From the NCBI GenBank assembly GCA_045539095.1, contig JAZQER010000060.1, forward strand, positions 1 to 24,174: a stretch of 24,174 nucleotides of DNA, given 5' to 3'. Shown here piece by piece: positions 7,307-14,856 of this stretch (position 1 is its first letter; each line of letters starts with the position of its first letter). Position numbers and translations under genes: made by a program. Below the pieces are notes generated by a model, which was not told the DNA's origin, made no database searches, and saw only the letters and a program-made list of their open reading frames with translations. Source of the stretch: SFWF01 sp045539095 (GTDB lineage: Bacteria > Bacillota > Clostridia > Oscillospirales > Acutalibacteraceae).

Positions 7307-9958
7307 TTATTTCTTTATCTGAGAAGCGTCAGGCTTGATTTCTTCGGTGAAATGCTTGCCATAGTACGCATTAAGATACATCTGCTTGATCTCACTCATA
7401 AGCGGATAACGGGGGTTAGCACCTGTGCACTGATCGTCAAATGCCTGCTCGACCATATCATCCAGATTGTCAAGGAAGTATTGCTCGTCAATACCGTAAT
7501 CCTTGATGGTATCCTTAATGCCGACCTTTTTCCTGAGGTCGTTGATAGCAGCGATAAGACCTTCGAGTTTGTCAGCATCGGTTTTACCCTTAATTCCGAG
7601 ATATTCTGCAACTTCTGCATAGCGTCTGAGGGTGTGGGGATGATCGTACTGCGAGAAGGTACCCATCTTAGCGGGAGCTTCCTCTGCGTTGAATCTAAGA
7701 ACCTCTTCTATCATAAGAGCGTTAGCGACACCGTGGGGCAGATGGTGGAAAGCACCGAGCTTGTGAGCCATAGAGTGGCATACACCGAGGAATGCGTTGG
7801 CGAAAGCCATACCTGCCATAGTTGCGGCATTAGCCATCTTTTCTCTCGCTTCAACGTCGGTCTGACCGTTCTCGTAAGCACGGGGAAGATACTCGAAAAC
7901 AGTCTTGAGTGCTTTGAGCGCGAGACCGTCGGTATAGTCGGTTGCAAGCATTGCCGCATATGCTTCGAGTGCGTGGGTAACAGCATCGATACCCGAAGCA
8001 GCAGTAAGACCGCGGGGCGCAGACATATGGAAATCGGTATCAACGATGGCCATATTGGGAAGAAGCTCATAGTCTGCAAGAGGATATTTGATACCTGTTT
8101 TCTCATCGGTGATAACTGCAAAAGGAGTAACCTCGCTTCCGGTACCTGCAGAGGTGGGGACAGCGATAAAGTACGCCTTTTCACCCATCTTGGGGAAGGT
8201 GTATACACGCTTACGGATATCGATAAAGCGCATTGCCATATCCATAAAGTCTGCATCGGGGTGTTCGTACATTACCCACATAATCTTCGCGGCGTCCATT
8301 GCGGAGCCACCACCGAGAGCGATAATTGTGTCGGGCTTGAACGATGCCATCTGAGCGGCTCCCTCTTTAGCAGAAGCAAGAGTCGGGTCAGGAGCAACAT
8401 TGAAGAATGTTGTATGAACGATACCCATTTCGTCTAATTTGTCGGTAATAGGCTTGGTATAGCCGTTTTCGTAAAGGAAGGTATCGGTTACGATGAAGGC
8501 ACGCTTTTTACCCATAACGTTTTTAAGTTCGTCAAGGGCTACCGGCAGGCATCCCTTCTTGATATAGATCTTTTCAGGAGCCCTGAACCAAAGCATATTT
8601 TCCCTTCTTTCAGCAACAGTTTTAATATTGATAAGGTGTTTTACACCAACATTTTCAGAAACCGAGTTTCCGCCCCATGAACCGCAACCGAGTGTGAGTG
8701 AGGGAGCGAGCTTAAAGTTGTAAAGGTCTCCGATACCGCCCTGAGAAGAGGGTGTGTTTACGAGTATGCGGCAGGTCTTCATACGTGCAGCGAAGATGTC
8801 AAGCTTCTCTCTTTCGGTAACATCGTTAAGATATACAGAAGAGGTGTGGCCGTAACCGCCGTCTGCAACAAGCTGTTCAGCCTTTTGTACTGCATCCTCG
8901 AAATCTTTTGCCTTGTACATTGCAAGCACGGGAGAAAGTTTTTCGTGAGCAAATTCCTCGGAAAGCTCAACACTTTCGACCTCGCCGATAAGAATCTTTG
9001 TGCCTGCGGGAACAGTGACGCCTGCAAGCTCGGCAATCTTAACTGCCTTCTGTCCAACAATCTTAGCGTTCAGCGCGCCGTTAATAATGATAGTCTTTCT
9101 AACCTTTTCGGTCTCTTCGGCGGAGAGGAAGTAACATCCGCGCACAGCAAACTCTTTCTTAACAGCATTATAGATGTCTTCCATTACGATTACAGACTGC
9201 TCAGAAGCACAGATCATACCGTTATCGAAGGTCTTGGAATGAATAATAGAGTTGACTGCTAAAAGAATATCTGCAGAAGAATCAATGATAGCAGGAGTGT
9301 TACCTGCGCCAACACCGAGAGCCGGCTTACCACTTGAATAAGCGGCCTTTACCATTCCGGGGCCTCCTGTTGCGAGAATAATGTCGGCTTCTTTCATAAT
9401 GAGATTGGTCATCTCAAGAGAGGGTGCATCAATCCAATCGATAATTCCCTCAGGCGCACCGGCCTTAACAGCAGCTTCGAGCACCAGCTTTGCGGCGGCT
9501 ATAGTACTGTTTTTTGCGCGGGGGTGAGGAGAGATAATTATTGCATTTCTTGTTTTAAGGGCTAAAAGGCATTTAAATATTGCTGTAGAGGTTGGGTTGG
9601 TGGTAGGAATTACTGCCGCGATAACACCTATAGGCTCGGCGATCTTCTTTGTGCCGAATGCCTTATCCTCTTCGATAACGCCGCAGGTTTTTGTGTTCTT
9701 ATAGGCGTTATATATGTATTCAGCGGCATAGTTGTTTTTAATTACCTTATCTTCAACTACACCCATTCCGGTTTCTTCAACTGCCATCTTTGCAAGAGAA
9801 ATTCTTGCCTTATTGGCGGCGGAAGCAGCAGCAAGGAATATCTGATCTACCTGTTCCTGAGAATAGGTAGCAAATATTTTTTGAGCCTCTCTGACACGTG
9901 CGATAGCCTCCTCCAGCTTTTCTACACTGTCAATAATTTGATATACATTGTTTTCCAT
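7307..9958 (-). CDS. adhE: Bifunctional acetaldehyde-CoA/alcohol dehydrogenase AdhE
   Basis: The 883-residue protein fuses an N-terminal CoA-acylating aldehyde dehydrogenase (about 1-440) to a C-terminal iron-dependent alcohol dehydrogenase (about 460-870). It reduces acetyl-CoA to acetaldehyde and then ethanol, reoxidising two NADH in fermentation. Visible sites are PTTNPTSTA (118-126), the catalytic cysteine Cys250 in FDNGMICASEQSV, GGGSAMDAAKIMW (NAD-binding), GTGSEVTPFAVITD, and the iron ligands in HALEAY and CHSMAHKLGAFHHLPHG. The length is normal. GGAGG lies 6 bases before the ATG. It has a clear promoter, a LysR-type operator at about -65 and the LysR gene directly upstream. The APH-like kinase follows closely downstream. 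Spirosome formation is known for the family and not visible here. Confidence 0.97.
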   Translation of the reverse strand: MENNVYQIIDSVEKLEEAIARVREAQKIFATYSQEQVDQIFLAAASAANKARISLAKMAVEETGMGVVEDKVIKNNYAAEYIYNAYKNTKTCGVIEEDKAFGTKKIAEPIGVIAAVIPTTNPTSTAIFKCLLALKTRNAIIISPHPRAKNSTIAAAKLVLEAAVKAGAPEGIIDWIDAPSLEMTNLIMKEADIILATGGPGMVKAAYSSGKPALGVGAGNTPAIIDSSADILLAVNSIIHSKTFDNGMICASEQSVIVMEDIYNAVKKEFAVRGCYFLSAEETEKVRKTIIINGALNAKIVGQKAVKIAELAGVTVPAGTKILIGEVESVELSEEFAHEKLSPVLAMYKAKDFEDAVQKAEQLVADGGYGHTSSVYLNDVTEREKLDIFAARMKTCRILVNTPSSQGGIGDLYNFKLAPSLTLGCGSWGGNSVSENVGVKHLINIKTVAERRENMLWFRAPEKIYIKKGCLPVALDELKNVMGKKRAFIVTDTFLYENGYTKPITDKLDEMGIVHTTFFNVAPDPTLASAKEGAAQMASFKPDTIIALGGGSAMDAAKIMWVMYEHPDADFMDMAMRFIDIRKRVYTFPKMGEKAYFIAVPTSAGTGSEVTPFAVITDEKTGIKYPLADYELLPNMAIVDTDFHMSAPRGLTAASGIDAVTHALEAYAAMLATDYTDGLALKALKTVFEYLPRAYENGQTDVEAREKMANAATMAGMAFANAFLGVCHSMAHKLGAFHHLPHGVANALMIEEVLRFNAEEAPAKMGTFSQYDHPHTLRRYAEVAEYLGIKGKTDADKLEGLIAAINDLRKKVGIKDTIKDYGIDEQYFLDNLDDMVEQAFDDQCTGANPRYPLMSEIKQMYLNAYYGKHFTEEIKPDASQIKK

Positions 9959-10009
9959 TTTTGTCCTCCAGAACCAAGGATTTGAACCGTCATCTTTAAG
10001 TTCGTTATT

Positions 10010-10038
10010 ATTTTAACAAAGGTAAAACCTGAATTCAA
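10010..10038 (-). promoter_or_regulatory. adhE promoter
   Basis: On the - strand TTGAAT (10033-10038) and TAAAAT (10010-10015) are spaced by 17 bases, about 50 bases before the adhE start. The predicted transcription start is near 10003. Confidence 0.7.
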
Positions 10039-10059
10039 ATATCAGTTTGTTATATGGGG

Positions 10060-10075
10060 ATATCAAAAATGATAT
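10060..10075. promoter_or_regulatory. Putative LysR-type operator at the adhE promoter
   Basis: ATATCAAAAATGATAT is a 6-bp inverted repeat around four bases and fits the T-N11-A rule of LysR-family boxes. Its centre is about 64 bases upstream of the predicted adhE transcription start, where LysR activators usually bind. A weaker match, ATATCA followed by TTATAT (10039-10055), lies closer to the -35 box and could be the activation site. The same 16-bp pattern is in the lysR promoter at 11060-11075. Confidence 0.7.
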
Positions 10076-10103
10076 ACCCGTTGAGTATGTGCTCAACGGG
10101 TAT
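10066..10103 (-). terminator. lysR terminator
   Basis: On the - strand ATACCCGTTGAG and CTCAACGGGTAT form a perfect 12-bp stem with a 6-base loop, right after the lysR stop. The downstream T-run (ATTTTT) lies inside the adhE operator, so operator and terminator overlap. Confidence 0.8.
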
Positions 10104-10109
10104 AATTTA

Positions 10110-11030
10110 TTATAAATATTTGTTTCTTGCGGACTCTATTTCCCCAATGAATTTTTTATCAAGAGCGGAGAGATGATATCCCTTTTTGTATATAAGCATA
10201 TCCTTATATACTTTTCGGTTTTCATCACATTCGCGTTGTACAAGTCCATAACGTCTGAGGGCCTTGTCGGAGGTAGGAGATACCCACATGAATGTATCGT
10301 AATTTGAGGCAAGAAGATCCATCTGGCTTCCGCGCTCGAATACGAAAATACGTCGGTTTATATTGTCCGGAAGCTCTTCTTTTACTACCTTTGCAAGAGA
10401 AAGCGAGGGAACATACGGGTCGGCGTGAGCTATCTCTATAAAAGGCTCCAAATCACTAAAACGGATGCGTTCCTTTTTTGCGAGAGGATTTTTTTCGCTC
10501 ATAATAAGTTTGTAGGAGAATTCTGCAATAAGCTCATATTTAAGTCCCTTCTCCTCAAGCATCGCTTTAAAATAAGAGTCGTAATTTTCGGAATAGCGTA
10601 TTATTCCGAGTGTATAGTCGGAGTCAATAAGATTGTCTATGGTGCGCTTGGAGTTGGTCTCTTTATAGAAAAGTTCATATGCATCGGCATCGACAGTCTT
10701 TGAAAATTCTGTGAATGCTTCGGAAATATAGCTTGCTCTGGGAACCGATACCGAAAATCTTTTTTTAAGAGGGCGGTTATCCATATACATTAGTTCAATC
10801 TGGTCGATATGACGAAGCAGTTCCTTAGCATACCCGATGAATTCTTCACCCTGAGCCGTTGGACGCATTCCTTTCGGAGTGCGTTCGAAAATAGTAATCC
10901 CGAGATCGTTTTCAAGCTCTTTTATTGAGCGGCTAAGATTTGGCTGTGCTACAATAAGGTTTTCCGCCGCACGGTTAAGAGAACCGACACGTGCCACCTC
11001 AACAGCATATTTTAGATGTAATATATTCAA
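10110..11030 (-). CDS. LysR-family transcriptional regulator
   Basis: The 306-residue protein has the N-terminal winged helix-turn-helix of the LysR family (residues about 3-62). The recognition region includes SLNRAAENLIVAQPNLSRS followed by IKELENDLGITIFERT, and a linker helix with PTAQGEEFIGYAKELL follows. The rest matches the two-lobe effector-binding domain by length and position. The start codon is TTG at 11030, supported by a perfect AGGAGG 8 bases upstream. The ligand is not readable. It lies upstream of adhE in the same orientation but with its own terminator. Identical inverted repeats in both promoters suggest that it controls adhE and itself, perhaps in response to a fermentation or redox signal (inference). 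Confidence 0.93.
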   Translation of the reverse strand: MNILHLKYAVEVARVGSLNRAAENLIVAQPNLSRSIKELENDLGITIFERTPKGMRPTAQGEEFIGYAKELLRHIDQIELMYMDNRPLKKRFSVSVPRASYISEAFTEFSKTVDADAYELFYKETNSKRTIDNLIDSDYTLGIIRYSENYDSYFKAMLEEKGLKYELIAEFSYKLIMSEKNPLAKKERIRFSDLEPFIEIAHADPYVPSLSLAKVVKEELPDNINRRIFVFERGSQMDLLASNYDTFMWVSPTSDKALRRYGLVQRECDENRKVYKDMLIYKKGYHLSALDKKFIGEIESARNKYL

Positions 11031-11056
11031 ACAAATCGCCTCCTAATTTTTTTTAC

Positions 11057-11085
11057 ATTATATCATAAATGATATGAAAACGGAA
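11057..11085 (-). promoter_or_regulatory. lysR promoter with internal operator (11060-11075)
   Basis: On the - strand the -10 box is TATAAT (11057-11062), with a weak -35 TTCCGT (11080-11085) 17 bases away. The operator repeat ATATCATAAATGATAT covers the spacer and most of the -10 box, a position expected to repress, so autorepression of lysR is likely. The repeat has the same arms and spacing as the one at adhE. Confidence 0.65.
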
Positions 11086-11093
11086 TAAATTTA

Positions 11094-11122
11094 TTGACAA
11101 AATTTGTTCAGAATGATAAAAT
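11094..11122 (+). promoter_or_regulatory. Promoter of the riboswitch-transporter unit
   Basis: A consensus -35 TTGACA (11094-11099) and TAAAAT (11117-11122) are spaced by 17 bases. Transcription would begin near 11129, just before a small GCGC-GAAG-GCGC hairpin and the aptamer. The promoter is divergent from lysR, with the -35 boxes only 9 bases apart. Confidence 0.85.
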
Positions 11123-11140
11123 GCTTTTGCGCGAAGGCGC

Positions 11141-11181
11141 AGACAGTTCGTGACCATCCTGTCTATAAACAAAACTACGGG
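11141..11181 (+). promoter_or_regulatory. preQ1-I-like riboswitch aptamer
   Basis: AGACAG (11141-11146) and CTGTCT (11159-11164) form stem P1 around the loop TTCGTGACCATC. The A-rich tail ATAAACAAAACTACGG follows directly. Loop bases CGTG can pair with TACG in the tail to give the short pseudoknot stem P2. This is the layout of preQ1 class I riboswitches, and the tail closely resembles the Thermoanaerobacter type. The gene downstream belongs to the YhhQ queuosine-precursor transporter family, a known preQ1 riboswitch target. The assignment comes from pattern and context, not a covariance-model search. Confidence 0.75.
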
Positions 11182-11250
11182 AAACTGATATGTGTTTTTA
11201 GAGCGCCCGTGGAGTATGCCATGTGGGCGCTCTTTCAGTTTCAGAAAGGA
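11181..11250 (+). promoter_or_regulatory. Structured expression platform of the riboswitch
   Basis: GAAACTGA (11181-11188) pairs perfectly with TCAGTTTC (11235-11242), enclosing a GC-rich hairpin, AGAGCGCCC / GGGCGCTCT (11200-11233). The Shine-Dalgarno AAAGGA (11245-11250) follows at once. The GC hairpin could end transcription although its T-run is short; alternatively the long stem controls access to the ribosome binding site. The GAAACTGA arm begins where the aptamer tail ends, so the two structures may compete. Confidence 0.55.
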
Positions 11251-11256
11251 ATTTTT

Positions 11257-11958
11257 ATGAATGAGATTTTACTTATTGCCTCTCTTGTGGCAATATACGG
11301 GGGAGTGTTAATTTCCTACCGTATTTTCGGAAAATCGGGATTGTTTGCCTTTACCGTTATCGCAACAATACTAGCAAATATCGAGGTATTGATATTAGTC
11401 GATGCTTTTGGTATGGAGCAGACACTCGGGAATGTGCTTTTCGCCTCAACATATCTTATCACCGATATTCTCTCTGAGAATGAATCTAAAAAAGCGGCGA
11501 ACCGAGCAGTCAATATAGGAATTTTTGCAGCAATCGCTATGGTAGTCATCTCGCAGTCATGGTTTTTGTATGTGAAAAGTGCAAACGATTGGGTTACGCC
11601 GTCACTGAGCGGCGTTTTCTCGACAACGCCAAGGTTAATACTGGCATCGCTCGTTGGCTATATCGTATCCCAGAAGCTTGATGTTGTTCTCTACCATAAA
11701 TGGTGGGACTGGTCAAGCAAAAAATGGGGTGACAGCCACCGCTTTTTATGGCTTCGCAACAACGGCTCAACTCTTATTTCACAGATAATTAATACGATAC
11801 TGTTTAATACTGTAGCCTTCTTTGGGATGTACGATACGAAAACCTTTTTGTCCATACTTTTTTCCAGCTACGTTATTTATATCTTTACAAGCCTTCTTGA
11901 CACACCGGTAGTCTATATTGCCAGAATAATGAAAGAAGGCGGAAAAATCCCCGAATAA
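11257..11958 (+). CDS. yhhQ: VUT/YhhQ-family queuosine precursor transporter
   Basis: The 233-residue membrane protein has about six hydrophobic segments and the family signature ILANIEVLILV, then FASTYLITDILSENESKKAA, as in YhhQ/DUF165 (COG1738) transporters that import queuosine precursors such as preQ0, preQ1 or queuine. I chose the ATG at 11257, which has AAAGGA 6 bases upstream; the frame stays open back to 11104, but that stretch is the promoter and riboswitch. Control by a preQ1-like riboswitch supports the function: low preQ1 would permit expression. It is a single-gene unit with its own promoter and terminator. The C-terminal end (EGGKIPE) is short and polar. Confidence 0.9.
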   Translation: MNEILLIASLVAIYGGVLISYRIFGKSGLFAFTVIATILANIEVLILVDAFGMEQTLGNVLFASTYLITDILSENESKKAANRAVNIGIFAAIAMVVISQSWFLYVKSANDWVTPSLSGVFSTTPRLILASLVGYIVSQKLDVVLYHKWWDWSSKKWGDSHRFLWLRNNGSTLISQIINTILFNTVAFFGMYDTKTFLSILFSSYVIYIFTSLLDTPVVYIARIMKEGGKIPE

Positions 11959-11996
11959 ATTAAAGAGTGTGTGACGTTATAAGCAAACGAAATTTC

Positions 11997-12067
11997 AAGC
12001 TTATTTTGCAAATGGATAGAGTTTCCCGATAGGAAACATCTGCCCATTTGTAGAATAGGCTTTTTGA
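11997..12067 (+). terminator. Long terminator hairpin after the transporter gene
   Basis: The 19-base arm at 11997-12015 (from AAGCTTATT to AAATGG) pairs along its whole length, with a few G-U pairs, with the arm at 12044-12062 (from CCATTTG to AGGCTT). A second stem, GTTTCC / GGAAAC, caps it. The 3' arm runs into TTTTT. The length and two-part stem are unusual for a simple terminator. Between here and 12143 only a short palindrome at CGGTACCG was seen. Confidence 0.75.
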
Positions 12068-12142
12068 TTTACCTTTCGGTACCGAGGAAGAATATAAAAG
12101 GAGATTATGGGCTATTATGCCGCCCTCGTCACAAAGGCACTG

Positions 12143-12247
12143 AAAAAATCTCCACCAAAAACTCGGTGGGGATAAATTGTTTTATAAATCTAATTACTTA
12201 GATTCTTTGATTGTAGCCTGTGGTGCAGTACGCAAAAGAGGGAAATT
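12143..12247 (-). repeat. Terminator-containing intergenic repeat, copy 1
   Basis: Read on the - strand, the module begins at the stop of the membrane-protein gene with AATTTCCCTCTTTTG and CCACAGGCTACAATCAA. It ends in a hairpin, CCCCACC / GGTGGAG, followed by ATTTTTT. Copy 3 at 21895-22030 shares both ends; copy 2 at 12689-12732 has only the hairpin end. It acts as a plausible terminator for the gene at 12246-12599. Confidence 0.7.
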
Positions 12248-12599
12248 ATTTAACAAATGTGAATATAAATAATCCCAAAGCATCTAATGCGACACCGCCG
12301 AGAACGGCAATGAGTGTTACCCAATGCCCCAAATATTGGTTTATGAATGCCATAAGGCAATTTACAAGACCGACACCAATGGATAATGAACCGACTAACC
12401 CGAGAATGCCGCCAACTGCACCCAATATATTTCCGTTTTGTGTAGTTGATTCAAAAGCATTACTGGAAGCAATACATAAATAAACGAAAAAAGGAATGAA
12501 CAATGTAATAATTGAAAATATGATATGAAACGTATACAATTTACCATATTTCTCCTTAAAATACTTTTCTTGCTTTGGAGAAAAAAAGTTTTTTTGCAT
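12246..12599 (-). CDS. Small membrane protein of unknown function, apparently frameshifted near its start
   Basis: I do not recognise this family. The open frame encodes 117 residues: a lysine-rich start (FFSPKQEKYFKEKYGKLY), then about three hydrophobic segments with glycine-rich ones in the second half (GAVGGILGLVGSLSIGVG). The ATG at 12599 has no ribosome binding site. Upstream, at 12633, is an ATG with GGAG 7 bases before it and an excellent promoter; its frame reads MKFNDYWNLPKNAKK and joins this frame only if one base is removed from the adjacent A7 or T7 runs (12581-12595). So the intact gene probably starts at 12633, and this copy is frameshifted, phase-variable or misassembled. Terminator repeats lie on both sides. 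Confidence 0.6.
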   Translation of the reverse strand: MQKNFFSPKQEKYFKEKYGKLYTFHIIFSIITLFIPFFVYLCIASSNAFESTTQNGNILGAVGGILGLVGSLSIGVGLVNCLMAFINQYLGHWVTLIAVLGGVALDALGLFIFTFVK

Positions 12600-12652
12600 T
12601 TTTAGGCAAATTCCAATAATCGTTAAATTTCATAATCTCACTCCTTTTTTGT

Positions 12653-12681
12653 ATTATAACATTTCTATTGAATGTTTGCAA
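12653..12681 (-). promoter_or_regulatory. Promoter of the frameshifted membrane-protein gene
   Basis: On the - strand TTGCAA (12676-12681) and TATAAT (12653-12658) are spaced by 17 bases, 20 bases before the ATG at 12633. It supports that ATG as the original start. Confidence 0.75.
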
Positions 12682-12688
12682 CAGATAC

Positions 12689-12732
12689 AAAAATCCCCAC
12701 TGATTTCTCGGTGGGGATAAATTAGTTTATAA
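12689..12732 (-). repeat. Terminator-containing intergenic repeat, copy 2 (hairpin end only)
   Basis: ATCCCCAC and GTGGGGAT form a perfect 8-bp stem with a 10-base loop, followed on the - strand by TTTTTG. The loop sequence and the flank ATAAATT...TTTATAAA match copy 1. It has the same orientation as copy 1, so the two are direct repeats around the membrane-protein gene. No - strand gene reads into it. From 12733 to 12838 nothing further was recognised. Confidence 0.65.
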
Positions 12733-12838
12733 AATTGGATAATGCTGAACTAACAAAATTAGAAGCTTTATGGGTTTTGATTGGTATATTTGATACAGTG
12801 AAGCAAAACCTACATATAAACAGAACGCGGAGGTTTAT

Positions 12839-13126
12839 ATGTTGCTGCTCACAATATCTTACTTTTTAAATGTTGCTGATTACCTTTTCACAACCCTTTG
12901 GGTGCGCCTGTACGGTATAGACGCGGAGGCAAATCCGTTTGGACGTTGGATGATACAAAACGGTATGGTCGGCTTTGTCAAAATAGTCGTTATGGCAGGG
13001 CTGTTTTTGTTGCTTGGTATTCTGGTTAAGCGATGTCCAAGGGCAAAATATGCCATCAGGATTGTCTTTGGAAGCTATTGTGTGATAACGACATTCCATA
13101 TAGCATTTGCGCTGTACGCTTTATAA
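12839..13126 (+). CDS. Small membrane protein, DUF5658-like
   Basis: The 95-residue protein has three predicted membrane segments (about 5-20, 42-62, 72-93). The pattern NVADYLFTTLWVRLYG followed by DAEANPFGRWM is typical of DUF5658 proteins (N..D...T....G..EANP). Function is unknown for the family. GGAGG lies 6 bases before the ATG, supporting the start. It is convergent with pilB, leaving a 29-base gap without an obvious terminator, and transcription from one may run into the other. Confidence 0.7.
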   Translation: MLLLTISYFLNVADYLFTTLWVRLYGIDAEANPFGRWMIQNGMVGFVKIVVMAGLFLLLGILVKRCPRAKYAIRIVFGSYCVITTFHIAFALYAL

Positions 13127-13155
13127 GCCTTATCTGAAGCTCATTAAAATCTGCT

Positions 13156-14844
13156 TTATTCAATATTGAGTGACATAAGCTCCTGCAGACTGGTAATACC
13201 GTTAAGAACTAAATTGCGGCACGAGTTCCACAAAGGCGTCATACCGTTTGCAATAGCTTCACGGCGAATGGCGTCAAGGTTCTTTTCATGCATAACGGTG
13301 TTTTTCATCTTGTCATTCATATACATTACTTCGTGGACCGCAATGCGTCCCTTATAGCCTGTATTATTACAGAATTGGCATCCTTTCGGACGGGCAATGG
13401 TAACAGGTTCGGTGAGGCCGAGTATCTCCATTTCCTTGGCATTGGCGCGGCCTTTCTTTTTGCAGGCAGGACAAAGACGCTTAACAAGACGCTGAGCAAT
13501 AACGCCCACCAACGCGTCTATTACCAGATAATTATCTACACCCATATCCTGCAATCGCAAAATAGCGCCCGGAGCGTCATTGGTATGAAGGGTACTGAAC
13601 ACCATATGTCCTGTGATGGCAGAACGCACGGCTATTTCTGCAGTTTCCTCGTCACGTATTTCGCCTATCATAATAATATCAGGGTCCTGACGCAGAATAG
13701 AGCGCAACGCCGTAGCAAAGGTCATATTAGCTTTGGTGTTTACCTGAGTCTGATTAATACCGTTCATGGTAAATTCTACCGGATCCTCGACCGTGACTAT
13801 GTTTACTGTCGGATTATTGATTTCCTTTAGAAAAGAATACAGAGTTGTGGATTTACCGCAGCCAGTAGGACCGGTCAGCAAAACAATGCCGTAAGGACGC
13901 GCAAGCATTTTATCGACAATGATATTTTCCTCATCGGTAAAACCAAGATCGACTCTTGTAAAGTGGAAGGAGCTTTTATCCAGCACTCGTATAACAAATT
14001 TTTCTCCAAATACGGTGGGCAATGTCGATACACGGAAGTCGTACTCTTTTCCGCCAACATTCATATTAATACGGCCATCCTGAGGCACACGACGCTCTGC
14101 AATATTGAGTCCTGACATAATTTTAAGACGCGCGCAGATAGCAGAATAAGCTTCTATTGGGAATTCTGCACGGTTTTGAAGGTCGCCGTCTATACGGTAA
14201 CGAACCTTAACATTCTTTTCAAAGGGCTCGATATGTATATCGCTCGCGCGATACGGAATAGCTTCTTTGATAATAGAATCTACCAGTCGGACGGCAGGGT
14301 TATTAATTACATCGTTCTCATTGGATATACTCAGTTCGCCTTTTAACATGGCGGTGACCTGTTGCTCAGCCTTTTCTGTGTTAAGGTCGCTGAGCGCTGC
14401 CGAAGTGGAGATTGAAGCTGATATAGAATCTACATATCGGTCAATTTGCATAGGGGGAACCAGAATGTAGGTGCATTTGCAACTGAGCTGAACTGATAAA
14501 GCCGACATTGTGTGACAATCTAACGGTTTGGCTGTAGCTACAATCAACACTCCGTTTTTGTCATAACTGATAGGGATTATCTTATGCTTTTTCATAAAAT
14601 CGAAAGTGAACAAGTCAAACAAGGATTTGTCAAAGTCCAACATATCGATTTCTACATACGGCATACAATAATAGCTTGCCAATGCGGGCAATTCGGTGGT
14701 TTCGGTTACAGTCTCTTTTGCAAGCAGATAATCACGCACGCCAACATTCAGACGTTCGCATTCGGAGAGTATTTCGGGCATTTCCTTCTTTTTAAGAAGC
14801 TTTTTATAGACATAGAACTGCAAAAGCTCATAGTTAATATTCAT
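13156..14844 (-). CDS. pilB: Type IV pilus assembly ATPase PilB
   Basis: The 562-residue protein is a GspE/PilB-type secretion ATPase that powers pilin polymerisation at the inner face of the membrane. An N-terminal GspE_N/MshEN-like region (1-150) is followed by the ATPase core: Walker A GPTGCGKST (325-333), Asp box TVEDPVEF (351-358), Walker B DPDIIMIGEIRDEE (387-400), and the His box GHMVFSTLHTND (412-423). A zinc tetracysteine is present (Cys458, Cys461, Cys489, Cys492), which is typical of PilB and separates it from PilT. The ATG at 14844 has GGGGTGG just upstream. It is the last gene of the pilus cluster, 12 bases after pilC. No retraction ATPase is present in the window. Confidence 0.96.
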   Translation of the reverse strand: MNINYELLQFYVYKKLLKKKEMPEILSECERLNVGVRDYLLAKETVTETTELPALASYYCMPYVEIDMLDFDKSLFDLFTFDFMKKHKIIPISYDKNGVLIVATAKPLDCHTMSALSVQLSCKCTYILVPPMQIDRYVDSISASISTSAALSDLNTEKAEQQVTAMLKGELSISNENDVINNPAVRLVDSIIKEAIPYRASDIHIEPFEKNVKVRYRIDGDLQNRAEFPIEAYSAICARLKIMSGLNIAERRVPQDGRINMNVGGKEYDFRVSTLPTVFGEKFVIRVLDKSSFHFTRVDLGFTDEENIIVDKMLARPYGIVLLTGPTGCGKSTTLYSFLKEINNPTVNIVTVEDPVEFTMNGINQTQVNTKANMTFATALRSILRQDPDIIMIGEIRDEETAEIAVRSAITGHMVFSTLHTNDAPGAILRLQDMGVDNYLVIDALVGVIAQRLVKRLCPACKKKGRANAKEMEILGLTEPVTIARPKGCQFCNNTGYKGRIAVHEVMYMNDKMKNTVMHEKNLDAIRREAIANGMTPLWNSCRNLVLNGITSLQELMSLNIE

Positions 14845-14856
14845 TCGTCCACCCCT

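Noticed and set aside
7208..8437. A 409-codon open frame on the + strand
   Set aside because: It lies wholly antisense to adhE and the kinase gene, whose motifs are unambiguous. Its translation shows no family pattern, and it spans two real genes.
9960..9986. A T-arm-like GGTTCAAATCC on the - strand, suggesting a tRNA 3' end
   Set aside because: The T stem pairs only two bases, and no anticodon or D arm exists upstream; this is the adhE leader.
11104..11256. An in-frame N-terminal extension of the YhhQ-type transporter
   Set aside because: It would overlap the -10 box, the aptamer and the leader hairpins, and has no ribosome binding site; the ATG at 11257 has AAAGGA.
12107..12175. A 22-codon + strand micro-ORF with AAAAGGAG upstream
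   Set aside because: The Shine-Dalgarno is only 3 bases from the ATG, and the 3' half is the terminator repeat read backwards. Not supported as a gene.
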